Source of the DNA: Labrenzia sp. CE80
Lineage (GTDB): Bacteria > Pseudomonadota > Alphaproteobacteria > Rhizobiales > Stappiaceae
Assembly (NCBI RefSeq): GCF_009650605.1
Contig: NZ_WAJT01000002.1
Coordinates: 1-64,000, forward strand
Length of the DNA: 64,000 bases
Direction of reading: 5' to 3'
This document shows positions 51,726 through 60,612 of the stretch, in pieces. Position 1 is the stretch's first letter, and every line of letters starts with the position of its first letter. Both the position numbers and the translations under genes were made by a program. A model generated the notes under the pieces. It saw only the letters and a list, made by a program, of their open reading frames with translations, was not told where the DNA came from and made no database searches.

Positions 51726-54419
51726 TTGGTGGATCTTGATCTTCGTCGCCTTATTAGTCGCCTGAATACCTATTCTCGCCGCGCGCTTGAATCTGCGGCT
51801 GGACTTGCGGTGACCCGTGGGCATTTCGAGGTGACGATAGAGCATCTGCTTTATGTGTTTGTCGAGGACAGCCAACACGACGTCCAGACTGCCTGTCGGC
51901 ACTTCGAAGTTGATCCGACAAATTTCAAAAAGAGCCTGCATTCGACACTTGAGGACATGAAGCGCGGCAACGAAGGCCGGCCAGTGTTCTCACGCTTGCT
52001 GATTGAGTGGATTTCAGATGCCTGGTTGGTCAGCTCTGTCGAGTTGAACCTTGATCAAGTGCGCTCGGGCAGCCTGTTCGCAACGGTTTTTGCCCAACCC
52101 AACCGTTTCGGCGATGACCGGTGGCTTTCTGAGCTTCAGTCAGTCTCCTACGAGCAGTTCAAGAAAGACTTCGGCGCGGCGGTCGAAGGGTCAGAAGAGA
52201 CAACCACCGAGCAGACCTCCGGGGTCAGCAACGAAAGCAAGGCAACGCCTGGTGCGAGTCCTGACAGCGCTCTGGCGAAGTTCTGCACCAATTTTACCGA
52301 GCAGGCGCGGCAGGGCAAGATCGACCAGGTGTTCTGTCGTGACCGCGAAATCCAGCAGATGATTGATGTGCTGGGCCGTCGACGCAAGAACAACCCAATC
52401 TGCGTTGGAGACCCGGGGGTCGGCAAGACTGCCGTTGTTGAGGGCTTGGCGCGCAAGATCTCCGAGGGCGATGTCCCCGACATGCTCAAGAATGTCGAGT
52501 TGATCGGCCTTGACCTTGGGATGTTGCAGGCGGGTGCTGGTGTTAAGGGTGAGTTCGAAAACCGCCTTAAGGGCATCATCGAAGAGGTTAAATCCTCGCC
52601 GAAGCCCGTCATTCTGTTCATCGACGAAGCGCATATGCTCATTGGTGCGGGTGGTTCGGCGGGCGGCGCTGACGCGGCCAACCTATTGAAACCAGCGCTG
52701 GCACGCGGCGAGCTTCGAACCATCGCGGCGACTACCTGGAGCGAATACAAGAAATACATCGAAAAAGACCCGGCCCTTGAACGCCGGTTCCAGCTTGTAA
52801 AGCTGGATGAACCCAGCCCGGCTCAAGCGATCACGATCATGCGCGGGCTGCGCACCGCCTATGAAAAGAACCACGGCGTCTACATCCGGGACAACGCGGT
52901 TTCCGCTGCGGCAAAGTTGTCGGCTCGGTATATTTCAGGCCGTCAGCTGCCCGATAAGGCGGTCGATGTCCTTGATACCGCCTGTGCCCGAGTGAAACTG
53001 TCACTGTCCTCAAAACCATTTGCGATCGAGTTGAGAGAGAAGAACCTCGGCGAACTTCGCCGGGAGCTTGATTCCATTCGTCGCGACCAGCAGTCGGATT
53101 TCGGCGACGAAGCTCCTCAAGTATCTGAAATTGAGGAAAAAATTTCCGATCTCGAAAACGAAATCGCCGAGTTGACGTCAAAGTGGCAAGAGGAACTCTC
53201 TCTCGTTGACGAAATTTTGCGCATGCGCCTCGACCTTGGTTTGACGCTCGATGAGGATGCTGCTGAGCCTGACAGTGAAGCCAATGACGGTGATACTGGC
53301 GGTGATGAAGCGCCAGCCGCGCCAGATCTGGATGAACTGCGTGTGAAATACCGGGAGGTTGCCGAACAGTTGACCGCCATACAGGCCGGCGACCCTTTGG
53401 TCTCCTTCGAGGTCACCGAAGAATCCGTCGGACAGGTCATTGCTGATTGGACAGGCGTTCCGCTCGGGCGAATGGTTGAGGATGATGCCCAATCCATCCT
53501 GTCGCTTTCGGAGAACCTGAAGGCCAGGGTGGTTGGCCAGGACCATGCCATTCAGGCAATCGATGAAGCATTGCGCACAGCCAAGGCCGGGGTGCAGAAC
53601 CCGGATGCGCCGATGGGTGTGTTCTTGTTCGTTGGCCCGTCTGGCGTCGGTAAGACCGAGCTGGCAACGGCCATTGCCGATCAACTGTTCGGCGGCGAAC
53701 GCTTCCTTATCTCGATCAACATGTCCGAATTCCAGGAAAAGCATACCGTATCGAAGCTGGTTGGCTCACCTCCTGGGTATGTTGGTTATGGCGAAGGTGG
53801 TCTCCTGACCGAAGCCGTGCGCCAACGGCCCTATTCCGTTGTTCTGCTCGACGAGGTCGAAAAGGCGGACCTGGAGGTCATGAATCTCTTCTACCAGGTC
53901 TTCGACAAGGGCATGTTGGCGGATGGCGAAGGCCGGCAGATCGACTTCAAGAATACAATCATTGTCCTGACCAGCAACCTCGCAACGGACGTGCTTACCG
54001 AGATGGGCACATTGCCCACACAGCCGACCTCCGATGAGTTGGTTGCCGCAATCCGGCCGATCCTGAGCGCGCATTTCAAGCCGGCGCTGCTGGCGCGCAT
54101 GCAGATCGTGCCCTTCTACCCCCTGGTTGGGGCGCCGCTCGAGAAAATCGTCCGTCTGAAACTCAACAAGGTTGGCAAGCGGCTGTTGGAAAATCAGAAG
54201 ATGACACTCCATTATTCCGACGAGGTTGTCGCTGCAATCTCCGCCCGCTGCACGGAAGTGGAGACAGGTGCTCGCAACATCGACCATATCGTGAACCGTA
54301 CGATCCTTCCTGAACTGTCGACTGAGCTTTTGACCCAAATGGGGTCAGGTGATGCATTTACATCGGTCTCGATTGATGTCCAGGGAGATGGTCGTTTTGG
54401 ATATACGCTGTCAATCTAG
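51726..54419 (+). CDS. clpV: T6SS AAA+ ATPase ClpV (TssH)
   Basis: 897 residues. The N-domain (about 1-160) recognises contracted sheath. AAA1 has Walker A GDPGVGKT (about 228-235) and Walker B LFIDEAHML. A middle coiled-coil domain (about 420-540) carries an acidic insertion, and AAA2 has Walker A GPSGVGKTE (about 637-645) and Walker B VLLDEVEKA. It disassembles contracted sheaths for reuse. The start is TTG 51726 or GTG 51729; GGGAG lies 7-10 nt upstream. It follows hcp after 242 bp and is followed by the sigma-54 activator. Confidence 0.96.
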   Translation: MVDLDLRRLISRLNTYSRRALESAAGLAVTRGHFEVTIEHLLYVFVEDSQHDVQTACRHFEVDPTNFKKSLHSTLEDMKRGNEGRPVFSRLLIEWISDAWLVSSVELNLDQVRSGSLFATVFAQPNRFGDDRWLSELQSVSYEQFKKDFGAAVEGSEETTTEQTSGVSNESKATPGASPDSALAKFCTNFTEQARQGKIDQVFCRDREIQQMIDVLGRRRKNNPICVGDPGVGKTAVVEGLARKISEGDVPDMLKNVELIGLDLGMLQAGAGVKGEFENRLKGIIEEVKSSPKPVILFIDEAHMLIGAGGSAGGADAANLLKPALARGELRTIAATTWSEYKKYIEKDPALERRFQLVKLDEPSPAQAITIMRGLRTAYEKNHGVYIRDNAVSAAAKLSARYISGRQLPDKAVDVLDTACARVKLSLSSKPFAIELREKNLGELRRELDSIRRDQQSDFGDEAPQVSEIEEKISDLENEIAELTSKWQEELSLVDEILRMRLDLGLTLDEDAAEPDSEANDGDTGGDEAPAAPDLDELRVKYREVAEQLTAIQAGDPLVSFEVTEESVGQVIADWTGVPLGRMVEDDAQSILSLSENLKARVVGQDHAIQAIDEALRTAKAGVQNPDAPMGVFLFVGPSGVGKTELATAIADQLFGGERFLISINMSEFQEKHTVSKLVGSPPGYVGYGEGGLLTEAVRQRPYSVVLLDEVEKADLEVMNLFYQVFDKGMLADGEGRQIDFKNTIIVLTSNLATDVLTEMGTLPTQPTSDELVAAIRPILSAHFKPALLARMQIVPFYPLVGAPLEKIVRLKLNKVGKRLLENQKMTLHYSDEVVAAISARCTEVETGARNIDHIVNRTILPELSTELLTQMGSGDAFTSVSIDVQGDGRFGYTLSI

Positions 54420-54518
54420 GATTGTTCGACGCGCATATTGTGCCACGACGACGTTGAAATCGCCCTGTCGACACCGCGTCGCCGGACATTTGTTTTGTCT
54501 TGGAGGCATTGTTGCTTG

Positions 54519-56171
54519 ATGCCTAAAAACGCTGTTTTTCAGGATTTGATAGACCTTTCGATTGCTCTGGCAGGTGAGCAGAAGATCGAGTCGGTCATGA
54601 ACCTGGTGCTGGATGCTTCCATTCGGCTGTCCGGTGCTGAGGGGGCGTCGATCTATGCTTTGGACACGCTCGCCCATTACCTTCATCGCGTGAGCTCCAA
54701 ATATCGCGGGTATATCGAGGTGATGGCCGAAGGTGAGCGGATTCCGATCTATAGCGGTGAGAAGACCCCCAACTTGAATGAACCCGCATCGCTTGTCGTT
54801 TCGACCGGGACGCCTGTCAATATCGGGAACATAGACAGCGCCATCGGTTATGACTTTTCCCGAATTCGGGAAGACGACAAGCTCGGTGGAACACAAACAC
54901 GCTCGCTTGTAATTGTGCCTCTGACGATTCAGGAAAATCGCTCTATCGGCATCCTGCAACTGATCAACGTTCGCAGCGGTGCAGATGAGATTGGAGCGAT
55001 GGAGGACGCTGCGTTGCGTCCATTGATGAGTTTCGCCAGCCAGGCAGCCGTTTGCATGTGGAATAGCCGTCTCGTGGAGGAGAACTCCCGCCTGAATCGG
55101 CAGTTCAACCGTCAGCTTGCGGAACTGCCAAGGCAGAAAAAGGCCAAGAAAGAAAGCCAGACACGCAAATTTGCCAAGCCAGGCGGCCTCGTCGGTGATA
55201 GCCCCCCGATTGAGCACGCGATTTCCTTGATCTGCAAAGCCGCAGTTTCCGATGTGCCAATTCTTCTGCGAGGAGAAACCGGGACAGGCAAGGAAATGAT
55301 GGCCAGTTTCATTCATCAGTCGAGCGATCGCAGCGCGAATCCGTTTGTGGTGCAGAACTGCGCCGCGCTACCTGAAGCATTGCTGGAAAGCGAACTCTTC
55401 GGTCATGTCAAAGGTGCGTTTACTGGCGCGGCTACCACGAAACAGGGGCTTGCCCACGAGGCGCACAAGGGGACTTTGTTTCTGGATGAAATCGGCGACA
55501 TGCCCCTTAGCCTCCAGGCCAAGTTGCTCCGCCTCCTGCAGGAAGGCGAAGTTCGCCGTGTTGGATCCACGAAGACCGAAACAGTCGATGTGCGCATTGT
55601 GGGTGCTACGAACGTCAATCTTGAGAAAAAGATTGCTGACGCCGAATTCAGAAAAGACCTGTTTTATCGGTTGAACGTTTTTCCGATCCAGATGCCGCCG
55701 CTTCGCGAACGTCCCTCGGACATTCCCAAGCTGATAGATCATTTCTTGAAGACATCATCCGAGAAATTCGGACGTCCGATGCCAGAAGTCAGCTCGGATG
55801 CGCTGGACGCTCTGCTGTGTTGGAGCTATCCGGGCAATGTTCGCGAGCTGAAGAATATTCTGGACCGGGCTCAGCTGATGGCAGACGCTGATCAGCCAAT
55901 CCAGATTACGCATTTGCCCGGAGAACTGGTTGGCTATTCCGACAAGGAATCCTCGCGAATGCCGGCCGTTATCCCGGATGGGGACCTCAAAACGATCGTC
56001 GGTCAATACGAGGCTCTGGTTTTGGAGGCGAAAATGCGCGAAGCTAACTGGAACAAAAGCTTGGCAGCTCGGATCTTGAAAGTCAGCCGGCGGACGATTA
56101 TCGAAAAGCTCAATCGATACAATATTAGTCGGCCGAAAGGTTACGAGATCCCAGATTCAGAAAGTCTCTAA
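54519..56171 (+). CDS. sigma-54-dependent activator (GAF-AAA+-Fis), VasH-like
   Basis: 550 residues from ATG 54519 (TTG 54516 possible; GGAGG upstream). A GAF sensor domain (about 10-170) leads to an AAA+ domain with Walker A GETGTGKE (about 252-259), the sigma-54-contact loop GAFTGA (about 299-304) and Walker B LFLDEIGDM. A Fis-type helix-turn-helix ends the protein (NWNKSLAARILKVSRRTII). Its organisation matches VasH-type T6SS activators, and it lies 100 bp after clpV. The likely target is the sigma-54 promoter of hcp about 3.6 kb upstream. The GAF ligand is unknown. Confidence 0.93.
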   Translation: MPKNAVFQDLIDLSIALAGEQKIESVMNLVLDASIRLSGAEGASIYALDTLAHYLHRVSSKYRGYIEVMAEGERIPIYSGEKTPNLNEPASLVVSTGTPVNIGNIDSAIGYDFSRIREDDKLGGTQTRSLVIVPLTIQENRSIGILQLINVRSGADEIGAMEDAALRPLMSFASQAAVCMWNSRLVEENSRLNRQFNRQLAELPRQKKAKKESQTRKFAKPGGLVGDSPPIEHAISLICKAAVSDVPILLRGETGTGKEMMASFIHQSSDRSANPFVVQNCAALPEALLESELFGHVKGAFTGAATTKQGLAHEAHKGTLFLDEIGDMPLSLQAKLLRLLQEGEVRRVGSTKTETVDVRIVGATNVNLEKKIADAEFRKDLFYRLNVFPIQMPPLRERPSDIPKLIDHFLKTSSEKFGRPMPEVSSDALDALLCWSYPGNVRELKNILDRAQLMADADQPIQITHLPGELVGYSDKESSRMPAVIPDGDLKTIVGQYEALVLEAKMREANWNKSLAARILKVSRRTIIEKLNRYNISRPKGYEIPDSESL

Positions 56172-56206
56172 AACTGAAATTCTTGCGACCGAAAAAGACA
56201 CCTCAG

Positions 56207-57853
56207 ATGCCAGCGACGGGTTCGGACGAGGATCCGACCGGCGCCGTCAGCGCATTTGTCACGGGGCGGTCCAACTACGATCTTCTGGTGCGCCGGCTCA
56301 AGACTTATGCAATGAAGTCTGAACACCAATTTGAGCAGGTTGTTGGCGTTATCAGGCAGTCTATTGAGGAAGGACGTCTTCCGAACGATCTTGGCACCAT
56401 TGTCTTGCAGCAGTTGCCTGGTACTGCGAAAACAAGCGATACGACCAGAGCCGCAGATCTGGGCTTGCCGGCAATGCATCCGCCCACCATGCCCATGGCT
56501 GCAGCTTCGACGGCTGGCATACCAAATTCTCTTTTGAATGATGATTTCGAGGAGCCGACAATTCCCCGAGCGCTGCAGTCACAAGGTATGGGGCAAACTT
56601 TGGCCGCAGCGCCGTTTCCGAGCCCAACAATCTCTCCCCTGCAAGTGGCTGGAGACCTCGGCCTGTCAAAAGGAGACGCAGCGCTGACGTTGACAGAACA
56701 CCGCGATCAGACGACAGGCAAGCCCTACCTGCCGCCGCTACCGTTTCTGGCAACTTCGCAGAGCACTTCAGGGGATGAAATGCGCCAGAAGGTGGACGAT
56801 GTTGTACTGTCTTCAATTGTCGACGATTACCGCGGCTTCCGCAAAGGTCGTGACGGCGAGGCGCCGGAAACGAAAGTTCCAGAAGAGCAGCCAGAACAAC
56901 TCGACAAGTTTCTGACCAATTACAGGAGCGCCCGCTTCCGGTCAGATGCCCGCCGTTCTGGAAGCGATCGCTCGCGCGAGGCGCAAAACCTCCAACAATT
57001 TGGCGCCGCAGGCGCGCCGCGTGCCGGTGTCGGGAGCATTTTGCGGGATCGGTTCATTCTCGACGTGGAGATCGGTCGAGGTGGCATGGGAGTGGTCTAT
57101 TCGGCCGTCGACCGGCGAAGGCTGGAGGCAGGAAACGCCCAGCCATATGTCGCCGTGAAACTGTTGAACGACGAATTCCGCACCAATCCGGATGCCCTAC
57201 GTATTCTCGAAGCCGAGGCGCGTAAATCGCAAATGCTGGCGCATCCCAATATTGCCTCGGTTTATGATTTTGATCGGGATCGTTCCGAGGTCTTTATCGT
57301 GATGGAGCTCTTGCAAGGAGTGCCGCTGAACCGCCGCTTGGCTCAATCGGTCGGACTGGCACTTCCTGGAAATGAGGCAAGTACGATCCTGACCGGGATC
57401 TGTTCGGCGCTATCTCACGCGCATTCCCAGGGCGTGATTCACTCGGACCTCAAGCCTGGGAACGTTTTCCTGATCGAGGATGGTCCGGTCAAACTGCTCG
57501 ACTTCGGTCTGGCCGCGGCAGCAACCGCTGACGGCGCAGATGAAACGCTTGCAGATGCCATGACGACGGCCTACGCGAGCCCGGAAATGTTCGATCGGGC
57601 ACCGCGTGATCCACGAGACGATATCTTTGCGCTTGGCTGCATTGCCTATCAATTGATTTCCGGTACGCATCCGTTTGCCATGCGACCATCAAATGAAGCA
57701 GCTGCAGAAAACCTGGAACCGGAAGTCCTGAGCGATCTGGATGTCGCAGCTTGGACTGCGATCCGCAACGCGCTTCAATTCGACAGAAATAAACGGACAG
57801 CGAGTGTCGAGGACTTCATGACAACGTTGTTTGATGCGCCGGGTGAAGACTGA
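56207..57853 (+). CDS. second T6SS-locus Ser/Thr protein kinase with long N-terminal region
   Basis: 548 residues from ATG 56207 (a TTG at 56183 would add 8; neither has a clear ribosome site). Residues 1-275 are mostly disordered, holding a helical patch (YDLLVRRLKTYAMKSEHQF) and an acidic Thr motif, EEPTIPR. The kinase domain (about 280-545) has IGRGGMGVVYSA, VAVKLL, the catalytic loop HSDLKPGN (about 412-419), a canonical DFG (about 432-434) and YASPEM. There is no membrane segment. The N-terminal Thr motif could be an autophosphorylation and FHA-docking site. It is immediately downstream of the activator, probably in the same operon. Confidence 0.9.
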   Translation: MPATGSDEDPTGAVSAFVTGRSNYDLLVRRLKTYAMKSEHQFEQVVGVIRQSIEEGRLPNDLGTIVLQQLPGTAKTSDTTRAADLGLPAMHPPTMPMAAASTAGIPNSLLNDDFEEPTIPRALQSQGMGQTLAAAPFPSPTISPLQVAGDLGLSKGDAALTLTEHRDQTTGKPYLPPLPFLATSQSTSGDEMRQKVDDVVLSSIVDDYRGFRKGRDGEAPETKVPEEQPEQLDKFLTNYRSARFRSDARRSGSDRSREAQNLQQFGAAGAPRAGVGSILRDRFILDVEIGRGGMGVVYSAVDRRRLEAGNAQPYVAVKLLNDEFRTNPDALRILEAEARKSQMLAHPNIASVYDFDRDRSEVFIVMELLQGVPLNRRLAQSVGLALPGNEASTILTGICSALSHAHSQGVIHSDLKPGNVFLIEDGPVKLLDFGLAAAATADGADETLADAMTTAYASPEMFDRAPRDPRDDIFALGCIAYQLISGTHPFAMRPSNEAAAENLEPEVLSDLDVAAWTAIRNALQFDRNKRTASVEDFMTTLFDAPGED

Positions 57854-57873
57854 AAGCTTTCGAGACAGGCCCC

Positions 57874-58647
57874 CTATTCGATCGCGTCGACGATCGATTC
57901 AATTGCTCTCGTAAAGGCGTGATCAGGTTGCAATGTCCGGAGCAAGCCGGTGCTGCCAATCTGAATCAGGTCTGTTGAGAGCGGCAGGACCGCTGCGACC
58001 GGCGTGCGATAATTGGAAAACACCCGTTGTGCCAGATCGTTGAAGTCGAATGCCTCGAGCGCCTTGTTGACGATCAGGAACAACTGAGGAACCTCGAGTT
58101 TGCGCGCCAGATCGAGTGTGACAGCCGTGCCTTGGTAATCTTGCACATCGGGTCTGAGGATCAGCAGCAAAGTGTCGGAAATAGCGATTGAGAGCAAAGT
58201 TTCCTCGTTGACACCCGGGTGCGTGTCAATCAGTAAATAATCGAGCTCGAGTTCCTGGCAAAGGGTGATGAACCCGCGATTGAGGTCTTCGACATCGTAT
58301 TTCTCTTTCAGAATGCGGGCGATTTCACCGGTTTTGATAGACGAGGGCACCAGGAAAACCTTGGCGCCTTCTGGGGGAACAATATCGCCATTGGCGTCGA
58401 CCACCCCATCGGTCACATCGATTGCGCAATCTGTGACACCGCAATGTCCCCACAGGAAGTTGTTCAAGGTATATTGGACTGAATTGAGGTCGACCTTGAA
58501 AAGCGTGTGGATGCCGGGTGACTGAATGTCGGTATCGACGATTCCGACCCTGTGTCCGCGAATGGCCAGCGTGGCCGCAAGGTTCGCGGTGACATTGGAT
58601 TTGCCCGTGCCGCCCCGGTAGGAATGCGTGGAAATGATCTTGGTCAA
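57874..58647 (-). CDS. ParA/MinD-like P-loop ATPase
   Basis: 257 residues from a TTG start. A deviant Walker A with the signature first lysine region is replaced by YRGGTGKSN near residue 10 (the usual KGGTGKT carries Lys at the first position; here Tyr-Arg). It is followed by GIVDTDIQSPGIHTLF and a Walker B-like YLLIDTHPGVNEETLLS. It resembles MinD/ParA partitioning or positioning ATPases. No parB or replication gene is nearby; instead it follows a coiled-coil protein by 24 nt. A role in placing the secretion machine is possible, but that is inference. Confidence 0.8.
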   Translation of the reverse strand: MTKIISTHSYRGGTGKSNVTANLAATLAIRGHRVGIVDTDIQSPGIHTLFKVDLNSVQYTLNNFLWGHCGVTDCAIDVTDGVVDANGDIVPPEGAKVFLVPSSIKTGEIARILKEKYDVEDLNRGFITLCQELELDYLLIDTHPGVNEETLLSIAISDTLLLILRPDVQDYQGTAVTLDLARKLEVPQLFLIVNKALEAFDFNDLAQRVFSNYRTPVAAVLPLSTDLIQIGSTGLLRTLQPDHAFTRAIESIVDAIE

Positions 58648-58671
58648 GCGAAGCTCTCTGAAATTATTGGT

Positions 58672-59097
58672 CTAAGGATCGGTCTTGAATTTCGATCTCA
58701 GGGATTTGGCGCGTGATTGCAGCGACTTGAAATAGTCGCTGTCGGTGACCTGCTGGATTTCAAGTTCTGCCTGCTTTTCATCGTAGGTCACGTCCAGTTT
58801 GTCGAGACGTGTCCGAAGAACAGCGTTTTCTTTTTTCAACTTCGCTTCGGCAGCCTCCAGAAGGCGCCGCGTTTCCGTCAGATCCGCAATGAGTTGACTG
58901 GCGTGAAATTCCCGTGCCTCGACCTGCACCACCATTCCAGCGAATGTTTCCGCAAGAGCGCGTATGTCCTCTGGAACGCCTTCGTTGGTCACAACATCAA
59001 AGAGTTCATCAACATCGTCAAATCGGCCATGGGCAATCGCCTCGCAAGTTGTTGCCAGGCTCTTGATCGCTATTTGCGTCTTGTCCGGTGTATCCAA
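58672..59097 (-). CDS. coiled-coil protein paired with ParA-like ATPase
   Basis: 141 residues from TTG 59097 (GGGG 6 nt upstream; TTG 59127 would add 10). The first half is helical and acidic (FDDVDELFDVVTNEGVPEDI). Residues 75-125 form a coiled coil (LEAAEAKLKKENAVLRTRLD), ending in a basic tail (SLQSRAKSLRSKFK). No family was recognised. Its small gap to the ParA-like gene suggests it is the ATPase's partner or cargo adaptor. Confidence 0.7.
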   Translation of the reverse strand: MDTPDKTQIAIKSLATTCEAIAHGRFDDVDELFDVVTNEGVPEDIRALAETFAGMVVQVEAREFHASQLIADLTETRRLLEAAEAKLKKENAVLRTRLDKLDVTYDEKQAELEIQQVTDSDYFKSLQSRAKSLRSKFKTDP

Positions 59098-59355
59098 TGA
59101 ATTCCCCTGCACGTCACCAAGTCCCAAGTTTCCCGAAAGCCTGGTTTGGAACGATGTTCCTCTCCTCTAGCGATACACGATCGCAGCGCTCAGCGTCAAA
59201 AATCTATCGGCATTTACTGGCGATTAGCGGTCGTTCGCATCGAAGGACGATAGCCCTTGTTTTTAAGGTTTATTGGTTCAATATGTGACAGAATTCTTAC
59301 AAGCTGTTTTTGATAGGTTTTCCGGCCTATTTTTGGTTTTTTGGGAGCTGGTGCA

Positions 59356-60399
59356 ATGAACTCCTCTGTCGATTCGAACGTTTCCGACAATACAGGCACC
59401 CATTACAAAAACAGATATACGTATCTTTATCTTCCACGGACGAAGGCAACGCCTGAAGTTCCTGAGGTAAAGGACGCTCAGGGGAACATCACGACGCCCG
59501 GTGTGCCGGCGAAGGCTGATTCAGGCGTTGGTGCATTCTTCCGCCTTGGTGGCTATTCTGACGAAGAGCAAACGCAAACCGCCAACCAGTCTGATTTCTA
59601 TCCGGCAAAGCATATCTCCGATGAGGGTGGCGATGGAGCTGCGAGCGTCTATGAAAAGGCAGCGGGCCCCGACGCGGCGACCAGTCACGGGATTTTACTA
59701 GCCTGTGACGGTCGGATCCTGGTTAAGGCAGCCGAGAAGATGTACGTCGAGTCTGGGCCATTCCATCAAAAGACGAATGGAACTCATGATCTGCATTCTA
59801 CTGAAGAGATGAAGATCGCTTCAGATAAGCAAATGACCTTTGAGACTGCCTTTGAGCAGGAAATACACCTGAATGCTGGAGGGCCAGGCGGTACAGCCAA
59901 GTTCGTCAAAAATTCTTCGGATGATACCGAAACGATCAACGGCAATAAATTCACGCTTACTACGGGAACAACCAGATTACTTCATCGTGGGGCCAAGGAG
60001 TTGTACTTGTTTGGCGGTTCTCTTTCGGTAAATCTTGCAGGTAGTTTTGGATTTACGCTTGGTGTCGACCTTACGATCAAGGTTGGACTGTTCTTTGCGA
60101 TAAATGCATCCGGAAGCTTCACCGTTTCTGCGTTCTCTCTTACATTTACTCAATGGTCTTTTGCGGCGACTTATTATTCAGTCAACATGTATACAGGAAA
60201 AACTGAAATCAAAGGGGTGGATCAATCCGTTACTGCGGCAGAAACCGAGACGGTTGCTGCTAGAGCCAGTTCGACCGCGGTTGGTGCAGACGCCGTTGCG
60301 ACTCAGGCGCGCTCAAATGCTGTTGTGGCTGAAACAGGAGGCGTTAAATCGATGATCGCGTTCTGGGAAAACAAAATTGCCAACGCGAATACGATGTGA
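59356..60399 (+). CDS. novel protein, family member B (paralogue of the VgrG-linked protein)
   Basis: 347 residues from ATG 59356 (GGAG about 9 nt upstream). It shares with the protein at 42998 the blocks TGTHYKNRYTYLYLP, GVGAFFRLGGYSDEEQ and GILLACDGRILVKAAEKM, then short beta-strands (DLHSTEEMKIASDKQMTF) and a long glycine/phenylalanine-rich hydrophobic stretch (about 215-275, around SLSVNLAGSFGFTLGVDL and KVGLFFAINASGSF). The C-terminal tail is Ala/Thr/Val-rich. It has no N-terminal coiled coil. It is a lone gene beside the T6SS locus, so it may be an orphan cargo or spike part. No catalytic motif is visible. Confidence 0.7.
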   Translation: MNSSVDSNVSDNTGTHYKNRYTYLYLPRTKATPEVPEVKDAQGNITTPGVPAKADSGVGAFFRLGGYSDEEQTQTANQSDFYPAKHISDEGGDGAASVYEKAAGPDAATSHGILLACDGRILVKAAEKMYVESGPFHQKTNGTHDLHSTEEMKIASDKQMTFETAFEQEIHLNAGGPGGTAKFVKNSSDDTETINGNKFTLTTGTTRLLHRGAKELYLFGGSLSVNLAGSFGFTLGVDLTIKVGLFFAINASGSFTVSAFSLTFTQWSFAATYYSVNMYTGKTEIKGVDQSVTAAETETVAARASSTAVGADAVATQARSNAVVAETGGVKSMIAFWENKIANANTM

Positions 60400-60413
60400 T
60401 CGCTTAAACTGAC

Positions 60414-60432
60414 TGAGTTTAACGCGACGCGC
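60414..60432 (+). terminator. small hairpin after the novel family-B gene
   Basis: A 7-bp perfect stem (60414-60420 with 60426-60432) and 5-nt loop lie 15 nt after the stop codon. No T-run follows, so termination is only tentative. Confidence 0.35.
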
Positions 60433-60612
60433 TTACTGACGCACTGCCAATTATTAACACCGTAGACGCATCGGCCTTGCCATTGAATTCTCCGGTCAGG
60501 AGCAGCTCCGTTATGATTTCGGTCTGCGCGATTCTTTCTACAATTGTTGTGATTTCATCATATTGACAATGACCCGCCTCATGCTCAACATCTATGCATC
60601 GAGAGGCTCTTT

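Noticed and set aside
59148..59160. 13-bp palindrome GGAAC-GAT-GTTCC upstream of the novel family-B gene
   Set aside because: A single short palindrome without a second copy or a known regulator is not enough to call an operator.
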